This document shows, in pieces, positions 23,394 to 34,210 of a DNA stretch of 64,000 nt. Location: assembly GCA_020631735.1 (NCBI GenBank), contig CM036209.1, forward strand, positions 9,089,451 to 9,153,450, given 5' to 3'. Source of the stretch: Saccharum officinarum. Taxonomy: Eukaryota > Streptophyta > Magnoliopsida > Poales > Poaceae. How positions within the stretch are numbered: position 1 is the stretch's first letter; every line of letters begins with the position of its first letter. The notes below the pieces were generated by a model. It saw nothing but the letters and a program-made list of their open reading frames with translations. It had not been told where the DNA came from and ran no database searches. The position numbers and the translations under genes were made by a program.

Positions 23394-24204
23394 GGTATTA
23401 TAAGGCACGAAGGGGGGAAATGATGTCTATCCCTTTGCCAATGCAACTAATGTTCATTATAGTTGTTGGTTACCGCTTAAAGGAAGAAGCTCAACAACTC
23501 AAATGTGTACCGGTGATCTTATAGTGAGTCCTGTCGATCATCTTTTGTGATTGTTGGCCATCTTTAGGTAGATGATTAGATGAATAGATGGTCAAGGACA
23601 ACATACATCCTATTGTTTTTTTATTTCATTTTTATAGTAATGACTAAGTGATGTACCATATATCTTATTATAGATACCATGATTTTTATTTAAACAAAAC
23701 TTCTTTCATCTAAAAAATGTTAGAGTTGTTAAAAGGTTATGACATCTAGAAATAGGACGAGACAGGCTTAGGAACTAATCTTTCATCTTCATATGCGGGC
23801 ATGCGGCCGATCTATAACAGCCAAAAGAAAACCTCTATTTTGAGGTTAGCTTCCTTCCTGGTTTAGTGTTTTTTTATTCAAACAACAAAAGCATAGCTGA
23901 TCTTCTGTCCTGCAATGTAACTATCAAACATGCACATGCTAGAAAGCTGATATGTTGCTGAGAGAGGTTAGCCAAGTTGGTTTCTTTCTCTTCCTTTTGC
24001 AATTGAACTAAGAAACCATATAGTTGCCCGTATGAAGATCCAAAATTGGGTGAATGTAGAATGGCTTCAGTGGACTTTACAGAAATTAAAATAATGATAT
24101 ATGGGCAAATCATAAGTCAAATAGTTTGATCGGGTCGACCAGATTAGACCCCATTATAAGTGAATGGAAAATAGAAAACGTACATATATAGCTGTTTCAG
24201 CTGA
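23394..24204. other. Intergenic, no gene seen
   Basis: AT-rich; only short chance frames, no recognisable repeat boundary. Confidence 0.5.
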
Positions 24205-24207
24205 AAT

Positions 24208-25959
24208 CACTACATAGAAAACGATTTGTCGCAACGCCACTCTTTTTTTTAGGGACGGCTCTATATTGAGCCGCCTCTACAAATGGTTCTCAAACGAGCC
24301 GCCCCTACAAATCGATTTGTAGGGATGATTGGTGTTTTTAACCGTCCCTACAAATGACGTCTATTTGTAGGGATGGCTCAATATCCATATTGAGGCGCCC
24401 CTACAAATGGACGCCGAATATTTAAAATGAAGTACTAAAATTTGAATTTTTCAAAACGATCTCGGACCAACATAAAAGTTGTAGATCTCAAAAAGTTATG
24501 AATCTTTGTTGTTAACAACTTTTCTATTTGAATTCATTTAATGCTTCAAAATACTGTTTGAAATTTAATTTCAAATTGTTAATGAACACTTATTTCTCTT
24601 TTTAATCTGTGGCTAAAACTTGTAACTAGTCTTTCTCCCTCATACTAACTCTAAATGTGATGGTTTTTTTTTCTAAAATTATTGTCTATCAAGATATTGT
24701 GTTCTTACTGCTATTCTTTTGGTCATCTTTTCTGGTGTATATTTCAAAATTTAAACTTAAAAAATGACAACTTCAAACAATATTTTGAAACATTAAATGA
24801 TTTCGGCTGAATAAGTCATGAACATAAAAGTTGCATAGCTCATCAAGATGTATAATTTTTGTTTTGGTCATTTTTTCATATGACAAAGTGAAAGTAACAT
24901 TGTTCACAAATTTTACATATCTCTCTTGTAGTTTATGAAACTGCAAGAGAGATATATAATATTTGTGATCAATGTTAGAACCATCATGTCAGATGAACAT
25001 TTGACCAAATAACCAAAATAAACTTTGTAGATCTTGAGAAGTTATAGAATTTTGTAGTTGGCAACTTTTTCGTTTGAATTCATTTTGTCAAGGAAAATTA
25101 CGTTTGAATTTATCCAATTTGAAATTTGAATTTTTCAAATGACCACGGATGGAGAAACAACCAAAATAAACTTTGTAGATCTTGAGAAGTTATGAAACTT
25201 TGTAGTTGGCAACTTTTTGATTTGAAATCATCTTGTCATGCAAAACTACGTTTGAATTTCAAAAAATTAAAATTTAATTTTTTTTTTCAAATGACCTCGG
25301 ATGGAAAAACAACCAAAATGAAAATTATAGATCTCAAAAAGTTATGAAACTTTGTAGTTGACAACTTTTTGATTTGAATTCATCTTGTCATGCAAAACTA
25401 CGTTTGAATATCTCAAATTTGAAATTCAAATTTGAAATTTAAATTTTATAAATGACCTCAGATGGAGAAACTACATAAATGAAAGTTGTAGATCTCGAAA
25501 AGTTATGAAACTTTATTGTTGACAACTTTTTAATTTGAATTCGTTTACGGCTTCAAACAATCAATTTACACTCGGTTTAGTAATAATACATGGGGAACCG
25601 AAATGGCTTTTAGACACAAGTAACAAAGGGGTATGTGGTAGAGGACGGCACGTGCAAACGGGAGGTCGTGGGTTCGAAGGCCAGCAACCGCGAAGTCTCT
25701 AGTGGGTGGCTGACCGGTGTGGGCCTCCTCGGGATTAAAAAAGTTCTGCTATTTTTTTTGGAATTTTTTGATTGCTGAATTCACGATTTATAGGGACGAC
25801 TCAATATCCAGCTGGCCCTACAAATCAATTTTTAGGGACGGATGGTCAGCCGCCCCTACAAATAATATATTTATAGAAACACCTTGATAGGCGTGGTTAG
25901 TCAAACCGCCCCTACAAATGCTTTGCTGCCGTCCCCTGCAAAGGGGATCTGTAGTAGTG
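24208..25959. mobile_element. Non-autonomous CACTA element, 1752 bp
   Basis: Ends CACTACATAGAAAAC and GATCTGTAGTAGTG, with a 3-bp AAT duplication on each side (24205-24207, 25960-25962). Subterminal repeats of the type CCCCTACAAAT / TTTGTAGGGACGG occur in both orientations near both ends. The interior carries four or five diverged tandem repeats of about 150 bp (TAGATCT, AAGTTATGAAACTTTGTAGTTG, AACTTTTTGATTTGAATTC) at about 24475, 25019, 25168, 25312 and 25480. No transposase frame. Confidence 0.93.
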
Positions 25960-25962
25960 AAT

Positions 25963-27456
25963 ATCTTGTTTAATTCTACCATTTCTACTAGAGTACCTTG
26001 TTTTAGTCGTTGGTTAGACTCGTCCAGCGGGTGGAGCAAATTGAGAGAGTGCTGTGGCTCGCTGATTTGAACGCCGGCACCGCTCATTAGAAATCCAGGT
26101 GCGGCCGCATTCTTCTGAGTTACGTACAAACAAGCACATGTTGGTTGCGGGCCGGCCTGTCATATCTGATAAACAACACCAACACTATCCATCTCTGTCA
26201 ATGAAAAAAAAGCATGTGATGTGAGAATTGGGGCTGGCTGAAGAAATCTTCTGCGTGCACGTGCGTATATGTCTCCTTGCCTGTCGACCGCCACCGCGCG
26301 CTACGGGATTGCTGCCAAATCAACTGGCCACGTGTCGCCGCATGGTGATCGTTGTGCGCTTGTTTATCAGTGTACCAGCTTGCCCATTAGCTGGTCGACG
26401 TTACACGTGTCCCACCACTGATGTGCTTTTGGAGTGTTCCTTTCATCCTCATCACAAAATCAAAAGCCTACTCCGGCCGCGATCGACCTGCCCTGCGACG
26501 AAAAACACAATCGGACGGCCTAAACTAATGATGCTATCGTGGCCACGCTGGTAAGCCGCCGAGGTCGGCTCCCTTAATAAGAAGAAATAGATTTAAGCAT
26601 GTATATGTACATTATTGCAATGCAGATAATGTGCGTGTGCGTGTCGTCTTTATGTGAAACACGGATGCATGCTTGCTCAGTTGCTCAACTCCATCTATTA
26701 TCTTAATATTTGACCTGTTAATAAAAGTACTTTTCGCGTTATTACTAGCTATCACTATCAAGGTGTCCTGTCATTATGATCATTCAAAAAAATGCAAGTG
26801 ACATGTCATTATGATCATTACAAAATGCCACAAAATAGCCCTACACTTGTTTCTCCGATGGCACTCTCAGTGCAAAAACTAGAAATAATTTTTATATTCT
26901 AGAACAACATATCTAGAAACTACAATTTCACGGTGTATCTTTCTATCCTTAGGTGCAAATAAAAATCTAGACTTTCATTCACCGGATCCTCTGCTCTGTT
27001 CACTCGTGCACCATGGATAGGTACCACACGCCGCACCGCTCGCGTCCAACAACTCCGCTGCAGCTGCTGACCTGGGCTCTACGAACTCCTCGAAACTCAC
27101 TCTATTTCTTTTTAACTGTCGTTCTCACATGTCGAAGAGTTAAAATACTCAACTTTTGACCAAATAATATAAAAGATTACTAATATTTATGATGCGTGAT
27201 AAGTATAATTATTAATCATTGAATGTATTTTTATAATACACTATTTGGAGATAAAAAATGTTACTGATATTTTCTTTAAATATAGTAAAACTTAAAAAAG
27301 TTTGATTTACACAAAGATCTAGGCGATACTTAAAAATGGATGGAGGGAGTAGTTCATAGCCTTTTTAATTTAAATGCTGGCTCATCCTAAATATTAGGTC
27401 TAGGTTCTCTTTTTGCGAATATCAGGTCTAGGTTCTACCACCACATGGGAGTGTAT
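25963..27456. other. Intergenic, no gene seen
   Basis: 26228-26560 is GC-richer and contains GGCCACGTGTCG, a G-box core, but no convincing gene follows. 26760-26830 has a short duplication around GTCATTATGATCATT. 27120-27355 ends in GATGGAGGGAGTAG, a decayed Stowaway-like end. Confidence 0.45.
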
Positions 27457-27459
27457 GTA

Positions 27460-27746
27460 GGCCATGTTTAGATCCCTCCAGTTTTTAAGAATATGGTTTT
27501 TGAAAACTGTGTGGGATCCAAATAGGTTAGTTTTTGCCCAGTTTCTTATGTTAGTTTTTGTCAGATTCTTAAAAACCAAGAAAATGTTGATATCCAGCTT
27601 TTGTCAGTTTCTTGTGACCCTGTGAGAAACATATGAGGTCTGATTCTTAAAAACTAGGGGATCTAAACACCCACACCAGTTTTTCTCAGAATCCAGATTT
27701 TAGAAACTAGAGGCAAAAACTAGTTTTTAAGAACCTAAACAGGCCC
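27460..27746. mobile_element. MITE, 287 bp, GTA target duplication
   Basis: Inverted ends GGCCATGTTTAGATCC and ACCTAAACAGGCCC are flanked by GTA on both sides. Interior copies of the end (AGGGGATCTAAACAC near 27657) suggest a nested or rearranged copy. Confidence 0.75.
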
Positions 27747-27749
27747 GTA

Positions 27750-30700
27750 GTCGGTGAGGATGGTATAAAAGCTAAGCACTAGGTTGAACCCCGCCTACTA
27801 GCCACCCAATTGAGCGGGCTACGCCTAGCTAGTTCGAAGTAAACTTCCTTATCGATAATGTAATTTAACGCTGTTATCTTGGACTGTAATTACTTTACTC
27901 TTAAGTGTATTTTTTTTCCTAGGTTTCCATGATTTGTTTTTTATATACAATAAGAAAAGTCCACATTGTTGTGGGTAGGTTTAGAGTGGCAGGCACATAA
28001 GCTGTTTCACAGACTGTGCACGAGTTCCATGATCCTAAATTTTATGGAAATCTTATTTTGACTTTAATTTTTCTGTGCAGCAACACATAGTCAATGCAAG
28101 TTCTCGTGAAAAAAACAGAGCTATTATTAATTATGTAATACGTTAGTGTGCCATGCATGGTGAATAGGTGATGCTGACACAAAGTATTTAGCTATGCCAA
28201 CTTTGAGGTTTGGCAAATAATTGAGAATAGACTAAATCACTGGGTATACAGATACTTCAGATAGCCGGCCTGACTGACGAAAAATACAGAGCTCTTGCCT
28301 CAGTGCTAGAAGCGACCCCTTAGGCCTTATTTGGATGCACATGTATCGGCCTCAATTCATAGGTTGCTGCCAACTTTGAGGTGGGCAGATAATTTGCTTT
28401 AACGCTCCCGAGAACAGATTGACTGACCAGTTTCATATTGCTGGTACTCCATATTCCACAACACAGTGTGGAAATTAATAAAAAAGCAAATCTCTCCCCA
28501 ACTTGATCTAAATAATATGCTGCAAGCGTCTATTGGAATTGGACTAGCGAAAAAAGAGTTCACAAGACATGTTCCAACGACTTGGAAGCCTCGAAGAAGC
28601 ACATCAATCGGATTGTTTGATTCCTCAGAGGAGCTAGCTGTCAAAGTGGATGCTGCATGCTTTTTAGTATCTGTCAGGTTCAGAGAAAGGTCTGAAGATT
28701 GGAGTCAATCCCTTTGCCAACTATCAAGATTCAGAATCCTATCTTTGCCACCTACTGTAGCTCGTCTGGCACGGGCGGGCATATATTTCTGCTCTTATTC
28801 TGTTGTCTGTAGCCTGCTCTAAACAAACTCTGCAATCTCTTTGACACGGTGAATTCAGAGTGTCGCTACTTCGCATTTGGACAGCACCGAGCTGAGACTG
28901 AGAACCGAGAATTATTGGTGCCACCACCTTTACATGTGTGGATGCGGCATATGCTATTTACCCATGCAAGGTGACAAGCACATTTTGCAGGTCATGTCTG
29001 ATAACAACACCCATTCCGGTTCAGTTTCGATAAGAAGCAGCATGTGAGAGTGGGGAGTGCAGGAATGGGCGGGCTAGCTGTGGATGGATGGATGGAGAGA
29101 GCGAAACAAATCTCACCGACCGAGTACGCTTCAACTTTACAACCATTCTAAGCTTTGAAAAGAGGCCACGCTCAGAGTTGTGAACAAGTAGCCAACATGC
29201 CAAATCACAGAGATCCTCCAGCTTCATCACTCACCAGAGGATGAGCTAGTACCTCATCCTTTTCCTCAAATGACTGGACACAAATGGTGAGAAGGAAGAT
29301 TCAGCAACTAACCACTGCATTCCTATAGAAACTACAAATGTCGTTGGCACGCGCGCTGCGCACACGCCATTTTAGTTGGATATATCTTTTGTAACAGCAG
29401 GTTGTTTTCTTCTGCGTTTTGGTCTACAATAATGTATTAATGTGGCCCCAAATCTCCTCCAGTTTGTAGCCAATATGATGGCGATTTCAATTGCGCACGT
29501 TGCAAATAAGGCTGTCGACTTGGCACCAACTAGGATCTGGTATGCTAGTACTATTCTTTTTTCACATGCTGCATTAGTTGGGTGTCCCAAATCCCATCAA
29601 TGACTAATTGTGTCGGAAGCAAGTAAACAATCAATAATTGAGGTATCAGGTATTCAGGTTTGCGTCGATGGTTGTTGTCAATGACGCAGCTGTTAAAACT
29701 ATGAACAAAGTGATATCATCTATGTACTATATTTCAGGCCATATTGTTTGAAATACTGAGGTTGGAAAAGAGCTGGGAACATTATTCCAAGAATAAGCTA
29801 GGATACCTAGAGGAAAATTGGGCAAGAGAAAATGGAGACTTTCATGAGGATAGCATATTGCCGCCGTCATCTTGGGAACTGGCCCATTAGGTGTCGATTT
29901 TTGCTTCACCTTTAAGGTCTTTGCAGAGCAGCAACTGAGCTCTTATTCTAGCATACGACTATTCTTCAACCTGACAGTGACAAAAAGAAGATAAGATGTA
30001 CAGTATGTATGAGTCCACAGCAACTAAAATCTCAGCTGTTCATCAATACAATCATCCAAAATCTTCTCTTCAATAGTTCAATTTGCCAGCACGGGCACAG
30101 ATCACCAATACCGTACACGTTACCTTCTGTATATACCATCACTTGTCAGTGCTCTGAAGATCAGGTCTGTATCGGTATCGGTATAAAGACAGAGACAGCC
30201 AATACCTATCGTCTGCAGGTTCGCAATTGTTTGTATTGTGCAAACAGGAACTGAAACTGTTGCGTGGATCCGACGTTGCATCCAGCAAATGAAAACTCTG
30301 AATCTGCAGAGGCCGGAAACAGAATTAACAGACGGACCATTTTGTTGCTGTTTACGTAAGGTTCCCTTCGTCGCACTGGCAATCGTGGCTCTTTCATTGA
30401 TAAATTCCTCGTCAGGAATTCAGGAATCAGGATGGTTGAAACTCTGAATCTGCTACTACATGGCATGTGACTGAAAATCTCTGCAGCTGAAGTTGGCTTC
30501 TTCTGAAATAAAGCAAGCTGAAACAGAGATCCAGAAAGAAGAAAAGGGAACTGAATCACGGAACAGAATATGCAAGTTCCGTGTTATGAAGACGAAAAGA
30601 ACTGTTAGCTAACAGTAACATACAGGCCAGTGGACTCATCAAACAGTGGTGATAACAGTCTGCTTTCTGTTGCAGGCTTGCAGCATCAGAAAAAGGAACC

Positions 30701-30876
30701 AAATGCAAATGGATCGTGGATGGAATTCCTGAATGGGACTTTTGATTCAACTTGCTATTTCATTCCCTCTTCTTTTAATTAGTCTACTATGTACATTATC
30801 CGCGAAATAACTCTACTGATCTACTCTCTACTTCTTTTTTTCTTTTTCTTTTTTTGAAGAAAGAAAACAAGAATCT
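27750..30876. other. Intergenic, includes a diverged third copy of the duplicated segment
   Basis: 28466-28822 is open for 118 codons on the plus strand but shows no domain and is probably chance. About 29095-29520 resembles parts A and B: AACAAATCTCACCGA, GAGTTGTGAACAAGTAGCCAAC, CTACAAT...AATGTGGCCCC and GCACGTTG-CAAAT-AGG occur in the same order. 28325 has a truncated MITE-like start (GGCCTTATTTGGATGCAC). 30200-30876 flanks the 3' end of the P450 gene and would hold its 3' untranslated region. Confidence 0.5.
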
Positions 30877-32421
30877 CTAGCTTCGAACTCTTCTACTAAT
30901 CCTCACTGGGAGGCCGCCGCTGATGGACGCGGTGAGCCCCGACACGAACTTTGGCGCGCAGGCGGCGCTGCCACTGTCCCCGAGGACCTGGACGTCGAAC
31001 GCTCTCACCACGGCCACCGCGACCGCCTTCATCTCGGTGACGGCGAGCTCCTTGCCAAGGCACACGCGGAGGCCCGCCTGGAACACTGGGTACTTGTACA
31101 GGCTCTCGGGCACGAACGAGCCGCCGGCGCCGGTGAGCCACCGGTCCGGGCGGAACGCGCCGTGGTCGGCGCCCCAGATGCGCGGCATCCGGCCCATGGC
31201 GTAGGGGTGGTACATCACGCGCGTGCCGCCGGACACGTAGGTGCCGTCAGGGAGCACGTCGGGCCCGGCGCAGAACTTGGAGTCGAACTGCACCGGCGGG
31301 AACAGGCGCATGTTCTCGTACAGCACCGCGTGGGTGTAGTGCAGGCGCTTGAGCTGCTCGTAGGTGAGCGGCGCCTCCGAGTCGCCGCCGTCGTCGCCGG
31401 CCTCCGCGCGCATGGCGGCCGCCACGGCCGGGTTCTTGGACAGGAGCATGAAGAGCGTGGTGAGCGCGGAGGACACGGTGTCGCGCCCCGCGAGGAGGAA
31501 GCTGACGACGATATCGCGTAGGTACTTGTCGTCGACGTCGTGGTGCGCGTCGCCGGCCCCGGCCGAGGCCATGAAGCGGGACAGGAGGTCGTGGCTGTTG
31601 GCGACGCCCAGCTTGCGTCTCTCCCGGATCATGGCGGCGGCGAGCTCGTCGACGAGCTTGATGGCCTCCCTGAGCTCCCTCTCGGAGCCGACGTTGAGCA
31701 GGCGCTTGGCGCGCCAGAGCAGCGGCGACGCCGCGGCGCCGCGCATGGCGCAGAGTCGCGTGGCGGTGTCGAAGGCGTCGGCGAGCTTGGACACGGGCAT
31801 GTCCAGCCCGAGGCAGCCCGGGTCGAGGCCGAAGGAGATCTTGCAGATGGTGTCGAAGGCGAAGCGGCGGAACACGTCCTGCAGGTTGACCACCGCGCCG
31901 GCGTCGGCGGCGGCGGCGAGGAGCGGCATGAGGCGGGCCTCCACCTCCTGGGCGATGATCCCGAAGGCGTAGGAGCGCACGGCGACGCTGCCGAGCTCGA
32001 GGCTGGCCATCTTGCGCTGGTGGCGCCACGCGTGGCCGTCGACGTTGAAGATGCCGCCGCCGAGGAGGTCCCCGAGCAGCGCGGCGAAGGTCTTGCCCTT
32101 GGGGAAGTTGTCGAAGTTGGTCTTGAGCATGTACTCGACGTTGGCCGGGTTGGCGGTGACGGTGCAGCCCAGCACGTGGACGTGGACGGTGCCGGTGGGC
32201 GACTCCCGGAGGAGGTGCGCGTACCAGTCGCCGAGGTTGGTGAAGTCCCGCGCCCACGACCCCGTGAGGTAAGCCCGGCAGACATGGCAGCTGCACCACG
32301 GCCAGCGGCGGAGGAGCATGAGCACCAGAGCTAGCGCCACCAAGCAGAGGGAGGAGGCGAACAGGACCATTCCCGCGCACTGCGCTGCCCAGGGCAAGGT
32401 GGCATCAGCTGCTGCTGCCAT
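30877..32421 (-). CDS. Cytochrome P450, CYP94-type (fatty-acid or jasmonoyl-isoleucine omega-hydroxylase family)
   Basis: An intact single-exon gene of 514 codons, a usual length for CYP94. An N-terminal hydrophobic anchor (about residues 15-38) would hold it on the ER membrane. The I-helix oxygen-binding motif AGRDT is at 311-315, the K-helix E-x-x-R (ENMR) at 369-372, FRPDRW near 423, and the heme-binding loop FQAGLRVCLG at 447-456 with the thiolate Cys at 454. PPVQFDSKF and YHPYAMGRM after the K-helix point to CYP94, perhaps subfamily C or E. Known CYP94 enzymes hydroxylate fatty-acid chain ends or oxidise the jasmonoyl-isoleucine hormone; the exact substrate here is not shown. The frame stays open 67 codons further upstream, but that part crosses the TATA box, so I start at the ATG at 32421. 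GC-rich third positions fit grass genes. Confidence 0.95.
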   Translation of the reverse strand: MAAAADATLPWAAQCAGMVLFASSLCLVALALVLMLLRRWPWCSCHVCRAYLTGSWARDFTNLGDWYAHLLRESPTGTVHVHVLGCTVTANPANVEYMLKTNFDNFPKGKTFAALLGDLLGGGIFNVDGHAWRHQRKMASLELGSVAVRSYAFGIIAQEVEARLMPLLAAAADAGAVVNLQDVFRRFAFDTICKISFGLDPGCLGLDMPVSKLADAFDTATRLCAMRGAAASPLLWRAKRLLNVGSERELREAIKLVDELAAAMIRERRKLGVANSHDLLSRFMASAGAGDAHHDVDDKYLRDIVVSFLLAGRDTVSSALTTLFMLLSKNPAVAAAMRAEAGDDGGDSEAPLTYEQLKRLHYTHAVLYENMRLFPPVQFDSKFCAGPDVLPDGTYVSGGTRVMYHPYAMGRMPRIWGADHGAFRPDRWLTGAGGSFVPESLYKYPVFQAGLRVCLGKELAVTEMKAVAVAVVRAFDVQVLGDSGSAACAPKFVSGLTASISGGLPVRISRRVRS

Positions 32422-32569
32422 GGCGCCTCGCCGGGATCTTCCTTCTTCTTGCCGTCTAGAATTAGCTAGTGGACAACTGGACAACACAGGGAGCAGGTCG
32501 GCGCCGCGAGGCAGGCGAGAGAGAAGGAGAGGAAAATGTGTGTGTGAGTTGTGACTGAGGAGGCTTTGT

Positions 32570-32578
32570 CTATATATA
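32570..32578 (-). promoter_or_regulatory. TATA box of the P450 gene
   Basis: On the minus strand TTATATATAGAC lies about 150 bases upstream of the chosen ATG, giving a predicted 5' untranslated region of about 120 bases. Confidence 0.7.
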
Positions 32579-32621
32579 ACGTGGGTGGCGGTGGACCGGG
32601 GAGGAATCCGCACATGGGCCA

Positions 32622-33237
32622 CGTGCGTTTTGGATTAAACAACGTTTGTATCGCCATTGGCCTTTTTACCTTTTCCGTGGTGTACACAGCTCATGTTATG
32701 TGTTCCCGTCATTCAGCAACAGTACATGACAGGTGGGTCCACATCAACAGCCACCGTAGAGTCCAGCTTAGTTTCCTTTTTTTGTCACTTGTTAAACTGC
32801 GAGCTCTTGCCTGCTGTTCTTTCTTACTAGGCTGGTAGGTCCGGATGATACAAATAGCTGGTTGCTAATTAGGGTTAAAAATTAGTCTAAATTAACTGTA
32901 ATTAGCTAATGACTAGTTGAAGACTTGACTAAAAAATTAGCCCACCTATTCTTCTCATGTTTGGATGTACGGAGTACTAGAGTTAAGTTTGACTAATTTT
33001 TAGCTAGCTATTAATTAGCTTTTATATCTAAATATACCCTTAAACCACCGAAGTTTACCTCGTGTTGTCTGCGTTACAAGTGAAAAGTACATTTGGCTAA
33101 AACAGTACGGTTTTTTTCTTAGCTAAACTCCATTTGATTTACCTAAAATAATATAGACGGGTATACATTTGACTAGCAAGGTGAACAAGCTTACACTAGT
33201 ATAGAAATACATTTGACTAGCAAGGTGAACAAGCTTA
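32622..33237. other. P450 upstream region with MITE and 44-bp tandem repeat
   Basis: 32850-33030 is MITE-like: GCTAATTAGGG...AAAAATTAGTC is mirrored by GACTAATTTTTAGCTAGCTATTAATTAGC. 33165-33208 and 33209-33252 are two identical 44-bp units (ACATTTGACTAGCAAGG to AGTATAGAAAT). No other gene seen. Confidence 0.6.
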
Positions 33238-34210
33238 CACTAGTATAGAAATAATTTTAGAAGACAGAACCCTTTATTAAGAAAGGTGGTTAAAAAGTGT
33301 CGTCGTCTCTTGAAACATCTAATGATTTCCATGTACGAAGACAGTCCAAAAACAATCGTCTTAATCTGTAAATGGACTTGAGCCGGGCCTCTTAAGAAGA
33401 CTGCTATTGATAAAGATGTGCCTTTTAAGTGTAGTGCCTCTATAAATCACAAAGTGGTTGTCTAAAGATGCCACCTGTATTAATAGTTCTTAACTACAAA
33501 TCATAATTTTTTCATATTAAGTCATATGGATACAAACTTTATATAAAAATTGTAGAGTTTTCAACAAGATCTACATCTATCAAGAGGCTGATACGTTTTT
33601 AGAGTATCATAATTTAATTTCAATTTCTTATTTTTTTTAAATTCAAAATTTAGAATTTTTGAACGACCGCGGATGTTGACATGGTCCAAACCAAAGTCGT
33701 AGTTTTCAATCCGATTACAACTTTGTAGTTGACAAGTTTTCAATTTAAAGTCGTTTAGAGTCCCAAATATATGTTTACTTTTCGTATATTTTAAGATTTA
33801 AATTTTAGAATTTACAAACAACCTTGGATGAGTAGTAGTCGACCCGATCTACAACTTTGTAGTTTACAAGTTTTTCATTTAGACTTTTAGAGTCTCAAAT
33901 ATTTATTTTAAGTTCTTGATTTTGGCATTCAAAATTTCAAATAATCTCAGGTGGATACATGCCCCGTGCCAAAATTGTGTTGCTATACAAATCCAATACT
34001 TTGAAGTTGAAATATTTTTCATTTGAGTTCATTTAAAGGCCAAACTATTCAATACAATATTATACAAAATGTTAGTACAAATGGGTATCATCTTATACTC
34101 ACTCACAAGTTAGTGTATTGTGTAGTGGTAGGGATAGCTGCATGGGGTCAAAGGTCATAGGTTCGAATTCTACAAAATGGATGGGCCCACCTCTAAAAGT
34201 CAGAATTTTT
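33238..34210. mobile_element. Probable CACTA relic, right end not found
   Basis: Begins CACTAGTATAGAAAT. The interior resembles the CACTA element at 24208-25959, with diverged repeats carrying ACTTTGTAGTTGACAAGTTTT and CAATTTAAAGTCGTTTAGAGTC. Like that element it then has a tRNA-like stretch ending AGGTTCGAATTC. No matching terminal TAGTG end was located, so the right boundary is a guess. Confidence 0.45.

Noticed and set aside
28466..28822. 118-codon plus-strand ORF
   Set aside because: No domain, no promoter or polyadenylation context, and no coding bias visible; kept only as a note in the intergenic entry.
30896..32380. Long open frames in other frames and on the opposite strand of the P450 gene
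   Set aside because: They arise from the very high GC content of the real gene and show no domain; codon pattern and P450 motifs support only the minus-strand frame 30877-32421.
34128..34180. Functional tRNA gene
   Set aside because: A- and B-box-like words are present but I could not fit a full cloverleaf with paired acceptor and anticodon stems.
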